A stretch of 64,000 nucleotides of DNA from Hyphomicrobiaceae bacterium (GTDB taxonomy: Bacteria; Pseudomonadota; Alphaproteobacteria; Rhizobiales; Xanthobacteraceae): assembly GCA_947472885.1 (NCBI GenBank), contig CANJBX010000007.1, positions 18,322 through 82,321 on the forward strand. The letters run 5' to 3'. Shown here one piece after another: positions 43,555-53,396 of the stretch. How positions within the stretch are numbered: the first letter of the stretch is position 1; each line of letters starts with the position of its first letter. A model generated the notes under the pieces. It saw only the letters and a program-made list of their open reading frames with translations, was not told where the DNA came from and did no database searches. The translations under genes were made by a program, and so were the position numbers.

Positions 43555-46023
43555 CTAGTAAAGCCCGTTGCCGCTGCGAACGGCCCGGTCCACGTCGGGG
43601 CTGACCGCCACCGGCGAACCGTCGGCGTTCATCACGCCGATGATCGAGTTGCTGTCCGGCGGCGCGGTACCCGGCTTGAACGCCTCAAGAATGGCCGGGC
43701 CACCGGACGAGGCCCGCATGCCGCTCTTGGGATCGATACGAATGAGCTTGATGCCCGGCGGCACGCGGAACGGAACCGCAGGACGATCCGCGAGCGCAAC
43801 CTTGAGGAAGTCGCGCACGATGGGAGCCGCCAGCGCGCCGCCCGTCGCTCTTCCGCCAATCGAACGCGGCTTATCGTAGCCGAGATAAACACCGACTGCG
43901 ACTTCCGGCGTGAACCCAATGAACCAGACGTCCTTTACGTCGTTGGTCGTGCCGGTCTTGCCGGCGACCGGCTTGCCGACGTCACGCAGCGCGGTGCCAG
44001 TGCCGCGCTGAACTGCGCCTTCCATCATCGAGGTGATCTGGTAGGCCGTCATCGGATCGAGCACCTGCTCGCGGCGGTCGATCACCGCAGGCTCCGCCTG
44101 GCTCGCCCATTTCTCGGCATCGCAGCCGCGGCACTCGCGCTGGTCCTGCTTGAAGATGGTGCGGCCGTAACGGTCCTGCACGCGGTCGATCAACGTCGCC
44201 GTGACCCGCTTGCCACCATTGGCGAACATCGAATACGCGGTCGTCATCCGCATGACCGTCGTCTCGCCGGCGCCCAGCGAGTAGGACAGGAAGTTCGGCA
44301 AATTGTCGTAGACGCCAAAGCGCCGCGCATACTCGCCGATCAGCGGCATGCCGATGTCCTGCGCAAGCCGCACGGTCATGACGTTACGCGAATGCTCGAT
44401 GCCGAATCGCAGGGTCTGCGGGCCGTAGAATTTGCCGGCCTCGTAGTTTTCCGGCCGCCACGGCGGTTGCCCCGCGCCCTGATCGATTTCAATCGGCGCG
44501 TCGATCACGACCGTTGAAGGCGTGTATCCGTTGTCGAGCGCCGCCGAATAGACCAGCGGCTTGAACGACGAACCCGGCTGGCGCATCGCCTGCGTCGCGC
44601 GGTCGAACTGGCTCTGATCGAACGAGAACCCACCGACAATGGCCTGCACGCGGCCAGTGTTGGGCTCCATCACCACCATGGCGCCGGAAATTTCCGGCAC
44701 CTGCCGCATGCGGAACTGCACTGTATCATTTGGGGCCAGCGGCTGGACATAGACAACGTCGCCGGCGTTCAGGACCTGACTGACCTTGGTGATGCCGCCC
44801 CTCGGCGCTGCGCCCGCCGCGGGCTTCGCCCATTTGATCCCATCGACCGGCACATTGCCGATCTGACGCTCGCGCACGACCGCACCACCCGGCTCGCGTG
44901 CCGGCTGGAACCCGATACGCGCCGACTGGTCGTTGACATCGAGCACGACCGCGAGCCGCCACGGCGATATGTCGGAGAGTGCGCGCACGTCCGCAAGCTT
45001 GACGCCCCAATCGCCGGCCGCGAGATCGAGTTTGGTCACCGGACCACGATAGCCCTGTGCCTCGTCATACCTGATGAGGCCATTGGTAAATGCCTTGCGC
45101 GCCATCGACTGGATTTTCGGATCGAGCGTGGTGCGTACCGACAGGCCGCCCTCGTACAGCTTCTTCTCGCCGTACTTCTCCAGCACTTCGCGACGGACTT
45201 CCTCGGCGAAATATTCGGCGGCGAAAATATGCGCGCCGCGGGTACGCTGCGCGACGACGAGCGGCGTCTTGCGCGCGGCTTCAGATTCGGCGGCGGTGAT
45301 GAAGCCATCGTCGCGCATACGTTCGATCACGTAGTTGCGGCGCTCGATGGCGCGTTCGCGGTTACGGAACGGATGCAATTCGCTCGGCGCCTTCGGCAGC
45401 GCGGCGAGATAGGCCGCCTCCGCAATCGTCAGTTCATGCACCGACTTGTCGAAGTAGAGCAGCGATGCTGCCGCGACGCCGTAGGCGGAAAAGCCGAGAT
45501 AGATTTCGTTGAGATAGAGTTCGAGAATCTTCTCTTTCGAATAGGTGCGTTCGATCTTGAGCGACAGCAGCGCTTCCTTGATCTTGCGCTCGAACGAAAC
45601 TTCGTTGGTCAAAAGAAAGTTCTTGGCAACCTGCTGGGTGATCGTCGAAGCGCCCTGCGGACGGCGGCTGCTGCCGATGTTTTGCAGGTAGGTGATGCCA
45701 GCGCGCGCAATGCCGGTGAAGTCGAGGCCCGGATGCTCGTAGAAATTCTTGTCTTCCGCCGCGATGAACGCATTGGTGACGAGCTTGGGGACAGCCTGGA
45801 TCGGCAGATAGAGCCTGCGCTCGCGGGCATATTCGGCGACCAGCGATCCATCGGTCGCGTGGACGCGCGTCATCACCGGCGGCTCGTAATCCTGAAGCTG
45901 TGAGTAATCCGGCAGGTCTTTGGAATAATGCCACAGCAGGCCCGCAGCCGCGCCAACGGACACGAGGAAAACCGTCGTGCCAGCCGCGAACAGAAAGCCC
46001 AGGAAGCGAAGCAGCAATTTCAC
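43555..46023 (-). CDS. mrcA: Penicillin-binding protein 1A (glycosyltransferase/transpeptidase)
   Basis: An 822-aa bifunctional peptidoglycan synthase. One membrane helix (about 8-30) is followed by the GT51 domain with the catalytic EDKNFYEHPG, GASTITQQ and NEIYLG blocks, an OB-like insert, and the transpeptidase with SSFKP (nucleophile Ser), the SRN motif and KTGTTND. All catalytic motifs are intact. GTG 46023 gives the family start (KLLLRFLGFLFAAG); the frame is open to 46089. The upstream neighbour is the cell wall amidase, and prfB follows downstream. Confidence 0.95.
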   Translation of the reverse strand: MKLLLRFLGFLFAAGTTVFLVSVGAAAGLLWHYSKDLPDYSQLQDYEPPVMTRVHATDGSLVAEYARERRLYLPIQAVPKLVTNAFIAAEDKNFYEHPGLDFTGIARAGITYLQNIGSSRRPQGASTITQQVAKNFLLTNEVSFERKIKEALLSLKIERTYSKEKILELYLNEIYLGFSAYGVAAASLLYFDKSVHELTIAEAAYLAALPKAPSELHPFRNRERAIERRNYVIERMRDDGFITAAESEAARKTPLVVAQRTRGAHIFAAEYFAEEVRREVLEKYGEKKLYEGGLSVRTTLDPKIQSMARKAFTNGLIRYDEAQGYRGPVTKLDLAAGDWGVKLADVRALSDISPWRLAVVLDVNDQSARIGFQPAREPGGAVVRERQIGNVPVDGIKWAKPAAGAAPRGGITKVSQVLNAGDVVYVQPLAPNDTVQFRMRQVPEISGAMVVMEPNTGRVQAIVGGFSFDQSQFDRATQAMRQPGSSFKPLVYSAALDNGYTPSTVVIDAPIEIDQGAGQPPWRPENYEAGKFYGPQTLRFGIEHSRNVMTVRLAQDIGMPLIGEYARRFGVYDNLPNFLSYSLGAGETTVMRMTTAYSMFANGGKRVTATLIDRVQDRYGRTIFKQDQRECRGCDAEKWASQAEPAVIDRREQVLDPMTAYQITSMMEGAVQRGTGTALRDVGKPVAGKTGTTNDVKDVWFIGFTPEVAVGVYLGYDKPRSIGGRATGGALAAPIVRDFLKVALADRPAVPFRVPPGIKLIRIDPKSGMRASSGGPAILEAFKPGTAPPDSNSIIGVMNADGSPVAVSPDVDRAVRSGNGLY

Positions 46024-46221
46024 GAAAACACCAGTTCTGGACGACGGTTCGCTGTGAACCGTAAGCCCGGTAAACTCAAGGTCCCGCACACGGAAAAACG
46101 CACCAAGACACCCGCCGGTACCGAGATATTCATCAGCGAAATTGGTCGCGTTCTTTTATGTTTAAACTTAGGCCGCGCCTTTGTCAGCAAAGGACTTTTC
46201 ACGCCGGCCAGCTTCCCGCGC

Positions 46222-47490
46222 TCAATTCGCGCCGGGTCGCTGGCCGGTACCGGCGATCCGCGTGGTGAAATAGGTGCCGATGGCCTGCACCACCGCATCG
46301 GCCGTCCGCTGCCGCCAGTTGTCGGACGTGAGCTGCTTGAGATCTTCCCGATTCGAAAGGTAGCCGAGTTCGAGCAGCACCGAGGGAACGTCCGGCGCTT
46401 TCAGCACCCGGAAACCTGCCGAGCGTTGCGGGTGCTTGTGCATGCGTGCGGCGGTCTTGAGTTCCGTGACCAGCATTTTCGAGAAATGCGCGGAAAACGT
46501 CTTGGTTTCGCGCTGGGCGAGGTCAATCAGGATATCGGCGATGTCGTTCGGCTCGGCGGACAGATCGACGCCGGCGATGACGTCGGCGCGGTTTTCCGCT
46601 TCGGCCAAGCTCGCGGCTTCGGCGTCCGAGGCCTGATCCGAGAGCGTATAGACCGTCGCGCCCTGGGCATCGCCCTCCTTGCGCGGCAGCGCATCGCAAT
46701 GGATCGAGATGAACAACTGGGCCTTGCGGGAGCGCGCAAACCGCACGCGGTCGGCGAGTTCGACGAACTGGTCGTCGGTGCGCGTCATTACCACGCGGTA
46801 TTTTCCGGTGCGTTCGATCTTGTCGCGCAGCACCAGCGCGAATTCGAGCGCGACGTTCTTTTCCATCTCGCCGGCCGCCGTCTTGGTGCCGGTGTCGATG
46901 CCGCCATGGCCGGGATCGAGCACAATGATCGGGCGCGGATCGCCCGCCGCCGGTTCGCGGGCCTGCGGACGCGGGGTTTCGTTGCGCGGCAGGCGGTTGT
47001 CGATGGCAGTCGCGCGCATGAAGGTTTCGCGGTCGGTGGCGGCAATATCGAGCACCAGGCGCGCCGGCTGGCCGTCGCTGGCGTCGATCACGAAGGCCTT
47101 TTCGACCCGCACCGGCCCGGTCACGTCGAACACCATGCGCGAGCCGCCCTGCATGACCAGACCGAAACGGAATGCCTTGATCAGCCCCCGCCCGCTCTCG
47201 CCGGCGCGCGGCGGCAGCTGGAACGTCACCTGCGGCATGTCGATGACGACCCGATAGGGGTTCGCCAACGTAAAGGCGCGCACATCGATCTTCTGGGTCA
47301 GATCGACGACCAGCCGGGTCTGCTTGGCATCGCCCCCAACCCGGAAATCGGTCGCCGCCGGCAAGGCTTGCTGAGTTTGGGCCAGCGGAGTCTGGGCCAG
47401 CGCCATCCGGCTGCCGATTGCCAGTCCGGCAAGCAGCAGCAAGCTACAGAGCACAAACTTGCCTAGGGATTGGCGCGCCAGAATTGCCAC
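46222..47490 (-). CDS. amiC: N-acetylmuramoyl-L-alanine amidase with AMIN domain
   Basis: A 422-aa periplasmic zinc amidase that cleaves the peptide from the glycan, as in daughter-cell separation. A signal peptide (ending about residue 33) precedes the AMIN domain (about 45-150, cell-pole/septum targeting) and the Amidase_3 domain (about 185-410). The zinc site is shown by DPGHGG, the E of GEMEKNV and SIHCDA; the catalytic glutamate is in LELGYLS. GTG 47490 is preferred because AAGGA lies eight bases upstream and the signal peptide becomes normal; an ATG at 47583 would give a 31-residue extension. The gene diverges from rne. Confidence 0.92.
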   Translation of the reverse strand: MAILARQSLGKFVLCSLLLLAGLAIGSRMALAQTPLAQTQQALPAATDFRVGGDAKQTRLVVDLTQKIDVRAFTLANPYRVVIDMPQVTFQLPPRAGESGRGLIKAFRFGLVMQGGSRMVFDVTGPVRVEKAFVIDASDGQPARLVLDIAATDRETFMRATAIDNRLPRNETPRPQAREPAAGDPRPIIVLDPGHGGIDTGTKTAAGEMEKNVALEFALVLRDKIERTGKYRVVMTRTDDQFVELADRVRFARSRKAQLFISIHCDALPRKEGDAQGATVYTLSDQASDAEAASLAEAENRADVIAGVDLSAEPNDIADILIDLAQRETKTFSAHFSKMLVTELKTAARMHKHPQRSAGFRVLKAPDVPSVLLELGYLSNREDLKQLTSDNWRQRTADAVVQAIGTYFTTRIAGTGQRPGAN

Positions 47491-47690
47491 CGGGCCGGTC
47501 CTTCCCTGTTCACGGGACGCCAGCTTCCGGGCCGGGAACCCGGCCCGCCTCGGGTGGCGCCTGATACCGAAAATCTGGGGCATTTAACGGCTATTACCCC
47601 ATAAGACCCGCATGGTTAACCCCGGCCTAATCCTTTGCACGCTTTCCGCGCAGAAATGCCCAAATACGGCCTCCGGGATAAAACCCTTGC

Positions 47691-47719
47691 TTGCCAATAC
47701 CCCGGCCCCGGCCCTATGT
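47691..47719 (+). promoter_or_regulatory. Candidate sigma-70 promoter of rne
   Basis: TTGCCA and CTATGT are separated by exactly 17 bp. Transcription from about 47726 would give a leader of roughly 490 nt before ATG 48220. Confidence 0.6.
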
Positions 47720-47725
47720 ACAAGG

Positions 47726-48219
47726 ACTGACGGTTACTACCGATTCCGGTTCTGCCACGTTCGGGTACCCGGCACGCCGACGAAGCGCTCAGATCGAGGC
47801 CAAGGAGCCGATTGAGCAGCCGCTGGCCGCAGCCACACCCTCATCGACGGACAACCGGATCGCCTGCGGCGCCCCATACGCTTGGGATACCCCCTGCGCC
47901 TGAGACCCTCCGCAAGGTCAGGACATCGTCAGCGAGAGAAACCAACAGCAGCGCGCCGCGCTGTCGCCCGCAAGGGACGTCTATCAAGAGCCGAAATCAC
48001 AAGAGCCGATGGTCATGCCGAGAATAAGCACCAGAGCCGCAGTTGGAGCCGCAAGGCCCGACATGCTTGTGGCGATGGATGCCGGCTCGCACCGTGACCG
48101 GACGCTCGTAACCCAGCGTTCAACCCCTAATTCAGCCGATCCAGCCCCGCGCAGTCACCTGAGGCGAACGCCTCAGCCTGCCGCCGGCGCAGTGCGATCC
48201 GCTGCGAAGAGATACTGCA
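47726..48219 (+). promoter_or_regulatory. Long untranslated leader of rne
   Basis: About 490 bases without a convincing gene. RNase E in several bacteria cuts its own long leader to limit its synthesis, so this is a candidate autoregulatory region; conservation of structure has not been tested. It holds repeats such as CAAGAGCCGA (in the 47990s and 48000s) and several short hairpins, including GAGGCGAACGCCTC near 48160. Confidence 0.45.
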
Positions 48220-51198
48220 ATGGCCAACAAGATGCTTATCGACGCGACCCACCCGGAAGAAACACGGGTCGTCGTGCTACGCGGCAACCGGGTCGAAGAG
48301 TTTGACTTCGAGTCTGCTAACCGCCGCCAGATCCGCGGCAATATCTATCTCGCCAAGGTAACCCGCGTCGAACCGTCGCTGCAGGCGGCGTTCGTCGATT
48401 ACGGCGGCAACCGCCACGGCTTTCTGGCGTTCAGCGAAATCCATCCCGACTATTATCAGATCCCGGTCGCCGACCGTCAGGCGCTGATCGCCGAGGACGA
48501 ACGCGCGCACCGCGCGGCGGAAGCCGAGCATGAAACCCGCTCCAGCGGTGGTGGACGTTCCAGTGGTGGTGGTGGCGGCGGTGGCCGCTCGCGCCGCCGT
48601 GGCCGCAGTGCCGACCGCAATTCCGAGAGCGTGCGCAGCGCACCGATCGAAGGTCAGGCGACAGATACGCCTTCCGACGACACCCTGCCCGATGACCTGA
48701 CGCTCGCCGAGGCGCAGGCCGACGAGGCCGCCGCCGAGAAGGCCGCGTTCAATCACGCCAGCGAAGCGCTGACGCCGACCGAGCAAGCCGAAAACGACGC
48801 GCACAGCGATCACCACGAAGCGCAGGCGCGTGACGATCATCACCACACCGACGCGCCCGGCGAACTGAATGCACAGCCCGCTGAAGGTGCTGCTACTGCC
48901 GAACCGCACGCGGAAAACCACGGCGCCGAGGCCCATGGTGAAGATGCGCGTCACGACGAGGCGCACCCTGACGAAGCACGCGGCGAAAACGGCGATGGCA
49001 ACATTGCCGAACACGAGGAAGAAGAAGTCGTCGAGTTCGTCGGCGGCGCCGATGCACTCGAAGAAGCCGCCGAGCGCGCGCCGCGCTACCGCCGCCAGTA
49101 CAAGATCCAGGAAGTCATCAAGCGCCGGCAGATCATGCTGGTGCAGGTCGTCAAGGAAGAACGCGGCAACAAGGGCGCTGCGCTGACCACCTATCTCTCG
49201 CTCGCCGGCCGCTATTCGGTGCTGATGCCGAACACCGCACGCGGCGGCGGCATCTCCCGCAAGATCACCAACTCGCAGGACCGCGCCCGCCTCAAGGAAG
49301 CTGCTTCCGAACTGGAAGTGCCGGAGGGAATGGGCGTTATCCTGCGCACGGCGGGCGCTGCGCGCACGCCGACCGAAATCAAGCGCGACTTTGAGTACCT
49401 GTTACGCGTCTGGGAGACCGTCCGCGATCTCACGCTGAAGTCCACTGCGCCGACCCTCGTCTACGAAGAAGGCTCGCTGGTGAAGCGTTCGATCCGCGAT
49501 CTCTACAGCAAGGAAATCGACGAAATCATCGTCGCCGGCGACGAAGCCCATCAGGAAGCCAAGGACTTCATGCGCATGCTCATGCCGAGCCATGCGCGCA
49601 ATGTCCGGCACTACCATGACGGCCAGCCGATGTTCACCCGCTACGGCATCGAGAGCCAGCTCGACGCCATGTTCTCGCCGACCATGCAGTTGCGTTCCGG
49701 CGGCTACATCGTACTCAACCAGACCGAAGCGCTGGTCGCCATCGACGTGAACTCCGGCCGCGCCACGCGCGAACATCACATCGAGGACACCGCGCTCAAG
49801 ACCAACCTTGAAGCCGCCGACGAAATCGCCCGGCAGCTTCGCCTGCGCGACCTCGCCGGCCTCGTCGTGATCGACTTCATCGACATGGACGAGAACCGCA
49901 ACAACCGCGCCGTCGAACGCCGGTTGAAAGACGCGCTCAAGAACGACCGCGCGCGCATCCAGGTCGGCCGTATCTCGCATTTCGGCCTGATGGAAATGTC
50001 GCGTCAGCGCATCCGCACCAGCGTGCTGGAAAGCTCGACCGACAAGTGCCCACATTGCGGCGGCACCGGACATGTCCGTTCGGTCTCCTCGCTCGCGCTG
50101 CAGCTGCTGCGCGGCATCGAGGAAACCCTGCTGCGCGGCGCGACGCACAATCTCACCGTCCGCACCGGCAACGACGTTGCGCTCTACATCCTCAACAACA
50201 AGCGCGCGCACCTGCGCGACCTTGAAGAGCGATTCAAGATTTCGATCATGGTCAGCGCCGACCCGGAGATGGGTGCACACCAGCCGTTCCTGATCGAAAA
50301 GGGCGAACAGGTGCACACGCCGGATCAGGCGCGCACGCTGTTGAACCAGATGGCGAACGCCGAACCGCTGATGGCCATCGACGCGGAAGACGAAGCGCTC
50401 GCCGAAGACGAAGTCGTCGAGGAAAGCGTTGAAGCTGTTTCTTCCGTTGAAGAAGTCGAGGGCGAAACCTCCACGGGCGATGCTGAAGACCCGCGCGAAG
50501 GTGGCCGCCGGCCCCGCAAGCGCCGGCGTCGTGGCGGCCGTGGCCGCAATGACCGTGACGGCGAAGAGGCCGGACAGTCGGCGCAGGGCGGCGAACACAG
50601 CGGCGATAACGCCGATGCCGAATCCCGGACCGACGGTGACAACGCGGGTGAAGGAACCGGCGAAGGCGACGAACAATCCCCGCGTGAAGCCGGTGCCAAT
50701 GGCGAAGGCGAACAGCAGGGCGACGACGGCGATCCGAACAAGCGGCGTCGCCGGCGTGGCCGCCGCGGTGGACGGCGCAACCGCCGCGACCGCGACGACC
50801 TGCCGAATGCCCAGTCCGATAACGGCCAGGAAAATACCCACGAAGCATCCGACGGCGAAGCCGCCAACAACGGTCATGCCAACGACTTTGCTTCCGGTGG
50901 TGAACCCGCCCCGCGCGAACATGCGCCGGCGCCCGCCCCGGCCCGCGAAGACTATACTCCCCCGGCGCCCCGCGCTGCCGAACCGGCGGCGCAGGATGCC
51001 CCGGCCGAACCGCCGCGCCGGCGCTCGACCATTCGCGAGCCCGCCCCCGGAATCACAAAGGACGTTATGGCTGCGGCGATCTCCGTATCCGAAGTAACGC
51101 CTCCGCCGCCTGAACCGGCGCCCGCAGCCTCCGAGGCTCCCGGCAAGCCGCGCAAGACCGGCTGGTGGGGCAAGCGTCTTCTGGGTGACAATAGCTGA
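48220..51198 (+). CDS. rne: Ribonuclease E
   Basis: A 992-aa endoribonuclease, core of the RNA degradosome. The S1 domain (start MANKMLIDATHPEE, VYLAKV-like block near residue 43) is interrupted by a long acidic, His/Glu/Ala-rich insert at about residues 105-285, typical of alphaproteobacterial RNase E. The catalytic metal-binding aspartates are D509 (AIDVNSGRAT) and D552 (VIDFIDMD); the Zn-link is CPHC at 610-613. The C-terminal half (about 735-992) is disordered, with Arg-rich patches (RRPRKRRRRGGRGRN) and acidic stretches that bind RNA and partners. The helicase at 6.4 kb may be one partner. It diverges from amiC. Confidence 0.95.
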   Translation: MANKMLIDATHPEETRVVVLRGNRVEEFDFESANRRQIRGNIYLAKVTRVEPSLQAAFVDYGGNRHGFLAFSEIHPDYYQIPVADRQALIAEDERAHRAAEAEHETRSSGGGRSSGGGGGGGRSRRRGRSADRNSESVRSAPIEGQATDTPSDDTLPDDLTLAEAQADEAAAEKAAFNHASEALTPTEQAENDAHSDHHEAQARDDHHHTDAPGELNAQPAEGAATAEPHAENHGAEAHGEDARHDEAHPDEARGENGDGNIAEHEEEEVVEFVGGADALEEAAERAPRYRRQYKIQEVIKRRQIMLVQVVKEERGNKGAALTTYLSLAGRYSVLMPNTARGGGISRKITNSQDRARLKEAASELEVPEGMGVILRTAGAARTPTEIKRDFEYLLRVWETVRDLTLKSTAPTLVYEEGSLVKRSIRDLYSKEIDEIIVAGDEAHQEAKDFMRMLMPSHARNVRHYHDGQPMFTRYGIESQLDAMFSPTMQLRSGGYIVLNQTEALVAIDVNSGRATREHHIEDTALKTNLEAADEIARQLRLRDLAGLVVIDFIDMDENRNNRAVERRLKDALKNDRARIQVGRISHFGLMEMSRQRIRTSVLESSTDKCPHCGGTGHVRSVSSLALQLLRGIEETLLRGATHNLTVRTGNDVALYILNNKRAHLRDLEERFKISIMVSADPEMGAHQPFLIEKGEQVHTPDQARTLLNQMANAEPLMAIDAEDEALAEDEVVEESVEAVSSVEEVEGETSTGDAEDPREGGRRPRKRRRRGGRGRNDRDGEEAGQSAQGGEHSGDNADAESRTDGDNAGEGTGEGDEQSPREAGANGEGEQQGDDGDPNKRRRRRGRRGGRRNRRDRDDLPNAQSDNGQENTHEASDGEAANNGHANDFASGGEPAPREHAPAPAPAREDYTPPAPRAAEPAAQDAPAEPPRRRSTIREPAPGITKDVMAAAISVSEVTPPPPEPAPAASEAPGKPRKTGWWGKRLLGDNS

Positions 51199-51212
51199 CG
51201 GTAGTCATCAAT

Positions 51213-51252
51213 CAGGCGCGGCGCTCCCCAGCCCGCGCCTGAACCTTTATTG
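51213..51252 (+). terminator. Hairpin after rne
   Basis: A 9-bp stem CAGGCGCGG / CCGCGCCTG (51213-51221 with 51233-51241) has an 11-base loop and a weak T-rich tail (CTTTATT). It lies 15 bp after the rne stop and just before the next gene's start. Confidence 0.5.
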
Positions 51253-51263
51253 CTGAGGACCGC

Positions 51264-53324
51264 ATGCAAAGCCGTTACGCCCAAACCGAAGCCCGCGAAT
51301 ACATCGAACGCTATGCCAGCAAAGGCATCGCCGAGGACGTCGCGTTGCGCGTCTACACCACACGCCTCCTGGGCAACGATCCCAAGCTGGTGCTGCATGG
51401 CGGCGGCAACACCTCGGTCAAGACACGCACCACCGACCTGATGGGCGAGATTGCCGACGTCCTCTGCGTCAAGGGCTCCGGCTGGGACATGGGCACCATC
51501 GAGCCCGCCGGCCTGCCCGCTGTGCGGCTCGACGCGCTGAAGAAGCTGCGCGCACGCGATGCGCTCACCGATGAGGAAATGGTTGCGGTCCAGCGCGCCA
51601 ACCTGATCGACCCGATGGCGCCGAACCCGTCGGTCGAAACGCTGCTGCACGCCTTCGTGCCGCACAAGTTCGTCGATCACACGCACTCAACCGCGGTACT
51701 CAGCCTGATCGACCAGCCGAACGGCGTCGAACTGTGCCGCGAAGTCTACAACGGCAGCATGGGCATTGTGCCCTACATCATGCCGGGCTTCGCGCTCGCC
51801 AAAAAATCCGCCGAAGTCTACGACGCCGACCCGAAGATGATCGGGCTCATCCTGCACAAGCACGGCATCTTCACCTTTGGCGCGACGGCGCAAGAAGCCT
51901 ACGAGCGCATGATCGAGATGGTCAGCCTCGCCGAGGCGCGGCTGCGCCGGAGCCGCAAGGCGGTGTTTGCAACGGCACAGATGCCGCAACATGCTGCGAG
52001 CCTGGCGCAGGTTGCGCCGGTCGTGCGCGGAGCATGTGCGGTCAGGAACGACAAGGGCGAAGGCGCGCATCGCCGTCTGGTGATGGAATTCCGCACCAGT
52101 GAAGCCGTCCTCAATTACGTCAACGGCGCGGAAGTCTCGCGCTATTCGCAGGCCGGCGTGGTAACGCCCGACCATACGATCCGCACCAAGAACTGGCCGC
52201 TGGTCGTGGCCGCGCCTGATTCCGGCAAGCCGGATGATTTCAGGAAAGCGGTCGAGGAAGCCGTTTCAGCCTTCGCCGCAAATTACAGAACCTATTTCGA
52301 GCGCAACAATGCGCGCGTCGGCGGCATCAAGAAAATGCTCGATCCGATGCCGCGCGTGGTGCTGGTGCCGGGCGTCGGCCTGTTCGGGCTTGGGCGATCC
52401 ATGGGCGCAGCGAAGATTGCTGCCGATCTCGCCGAAGCTGCCGTCGAGACGATCACCGACGCTGAAGCCATCGGCAAGTTTGAATCGATTTCCGAAGCCC
52501 ACATGTTCGATTGCGAATACTGGTCGCTGGAACAGGCCAAGCTCGGCATGGAAGCCGAGAAGCCGCTGGCCGGTCAGGTGGCGCTTATCACGGGTGCTGG
52601 CGGCGCTATCGGCGCCGCAGCGGCCAGGGCTTTTGCGGCGGCTGGCGCGGAAGTGGCGCTCCTCGACATGAATCTTGCCGCCGCAACCGAAAAGGCCAGG
52701 GCCGTCGGCGGCGCTGCATTGCCGGTTGTCTGCGACGTTACCGATGCAGCATCCGTCAGCAGGGCGTTCGATACCGTCGTCGCCAAATTCGGCGGTGTCG
52801 ATATCCTCGTGTCGAATGCAGGCGCGGCATGGCAAGGCAAGATCGGCGAAGTCGATGAAGCCATCCTGCGCGAAAGTTTTGAACTGAACTTCTACGGCCA
52901 TCAGCGCGTGGCGCAGGCCGCGGTGAAAATCATGCTGGCGCAAGGCACCGGCGGCTGCCTGCTGTTCAACGTCTCCAAGCAGGCGGTCAATCCGGGGCCG
53001 AACTTCGGACCCTATGGCCTGCCGAAAGCCGCGACGCTGTTTCTGGTCCGCCAGTATGCGCTCGACTACGGCGCGGACGGCATCCGCGCCAACGCGGTCA
53101 ATGCCGACCGCATCCGCTCAGGCCTGCTGGACGACGACATGATTGCCGCGCGCGCGAAGTCGCGCGGCCTGACCGAGAAAGACTACATGAGCGGCAACCT
53201 GCTCGGCCGCGAAGTCACCGCCGACGACGTGGCGCAGGCTTTCGTCGCGCAGGCGCTGGCACTGAAAACCACCGCCGACGTCACAACCGTAGACGGCGGC
53301 AATATCGCCGCGGCGATGAGATAG
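51264..53324 (+). CDS. Class II aldolase/short-chain dehydrogenase fusion (RhaD-like bifunctional)
   Basis: A 686-aa two-domain enzyme. Residues 1 to about 415 are a class II (zinc) aldolase with HGGGNTSVK, HTHSTAVL and HKHGIFTFG. Residues 435-686 are an SDR with the NAD-binding ITGAGGAIG and catalytic YGLPK. Such fusions are annotated as bifunctional rhamnulose-1-phosphate aldolase/lactaldehyde dehydrogenase and release DHAP plus a lactaldehyde that is oxidised in place. No rhamnose transport or isomerase genes are near, so the sugar is not certain. It starts 65 bp after rne and may share its transcript if the hairpin is leaky. Confidence 0.9.
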   Translation: MQSRYAQTEAREYIERYASKGIAEDVALRVYTTRLLGNDPKLVLHGGGNTSVKTRTTDLMGEIADVLCVKGSGWDMGTIEPAGLPAVRLDALKKLRARDALTDEEMVAVQRANLIDPMAPNPSVETLLHAFVPHKFVDHTHSTAVLSLIDQPNGVELCREVYNGSMGIVPYIMPGFALAKKSAEVYDADPKMIGLILHKHGIFTFGATAQEAYERMIEMVSLAEARLRRSRKAVFATAQMPQHAASLAQVAPVVRGACAVRNDKGEGAHRRLVMEFRTSEAVLNYVNGAEVSRYSQAGVVTPDHTIRTKNWPLVVAAPDSGKPDDFRKAVEEAVSAFAANYRTYFERNNARVGGIKKMLDPMPRVVLVPGVGLFGLGRSMGAAKIAADLAEAAVETITDAEAIGKFESISEAHMFDCEYWSLEQAKLGMEAEKPLAGQVALITGAGGAIGAAAARAFAAAGAEVALLDMNLAAATEKARAVGGAALPVVCDVTDAASVSRAFDTVVAKFGGVDILVSNAGAAWQGKIGEVDEAILRESFELNFYGHQRVAQAAVKIMLAQGTGGCLLFNVSKQAVNPGPNFGPYGLPKAATLFLVRQYALDYGADGIRANAVNADRIRSGLLDDDMIAARAKSRGLTEKDYMSGNLLGREVTADDVAQAFVAQALALKTTADVTTVDGGNIAAAMR

Positions 53325-53340
53325 GGTTCACGCAAGCGTG

Positions 53341-53386
53341 CGCATGATCCCGAAAAGTGGGAGCGGTTTTCGGATCAGATCATACG
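53341..53386. repeat. RIME-like palindromic repeat
   Basis: GCATGATCCCGAAAAGTGGG followed by a CGGTTTTCGGATCAGATCATACG-type second half (imperfect inverted repeat CATGATC / GATCATA and CGAAAA / TTTTCG). This is the sequence pattern of a short repeat scattered in Rhizobiales genomes. It lies between two convergent gene ends (aldolase fusion and FliN-like). Confidence 0.65.
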
Positions 53387-53396
53387 CCGCTAAAAA

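Noticed and set aside
47612..48097. Short plus-strand frames in the rne leader
   Set aside because: Several overlapping frames of 67-71 codons with no ribosome-binding site and no coding-like pattern; better explained as untranslated leader.
49402..50922. A 506-codon minus-strand frame opposite rne
   Set aside because: Shadow frame produced by the biased codon use of rne; its apparent Val/Ala/Gly/Phe-rich sequence has no domain.
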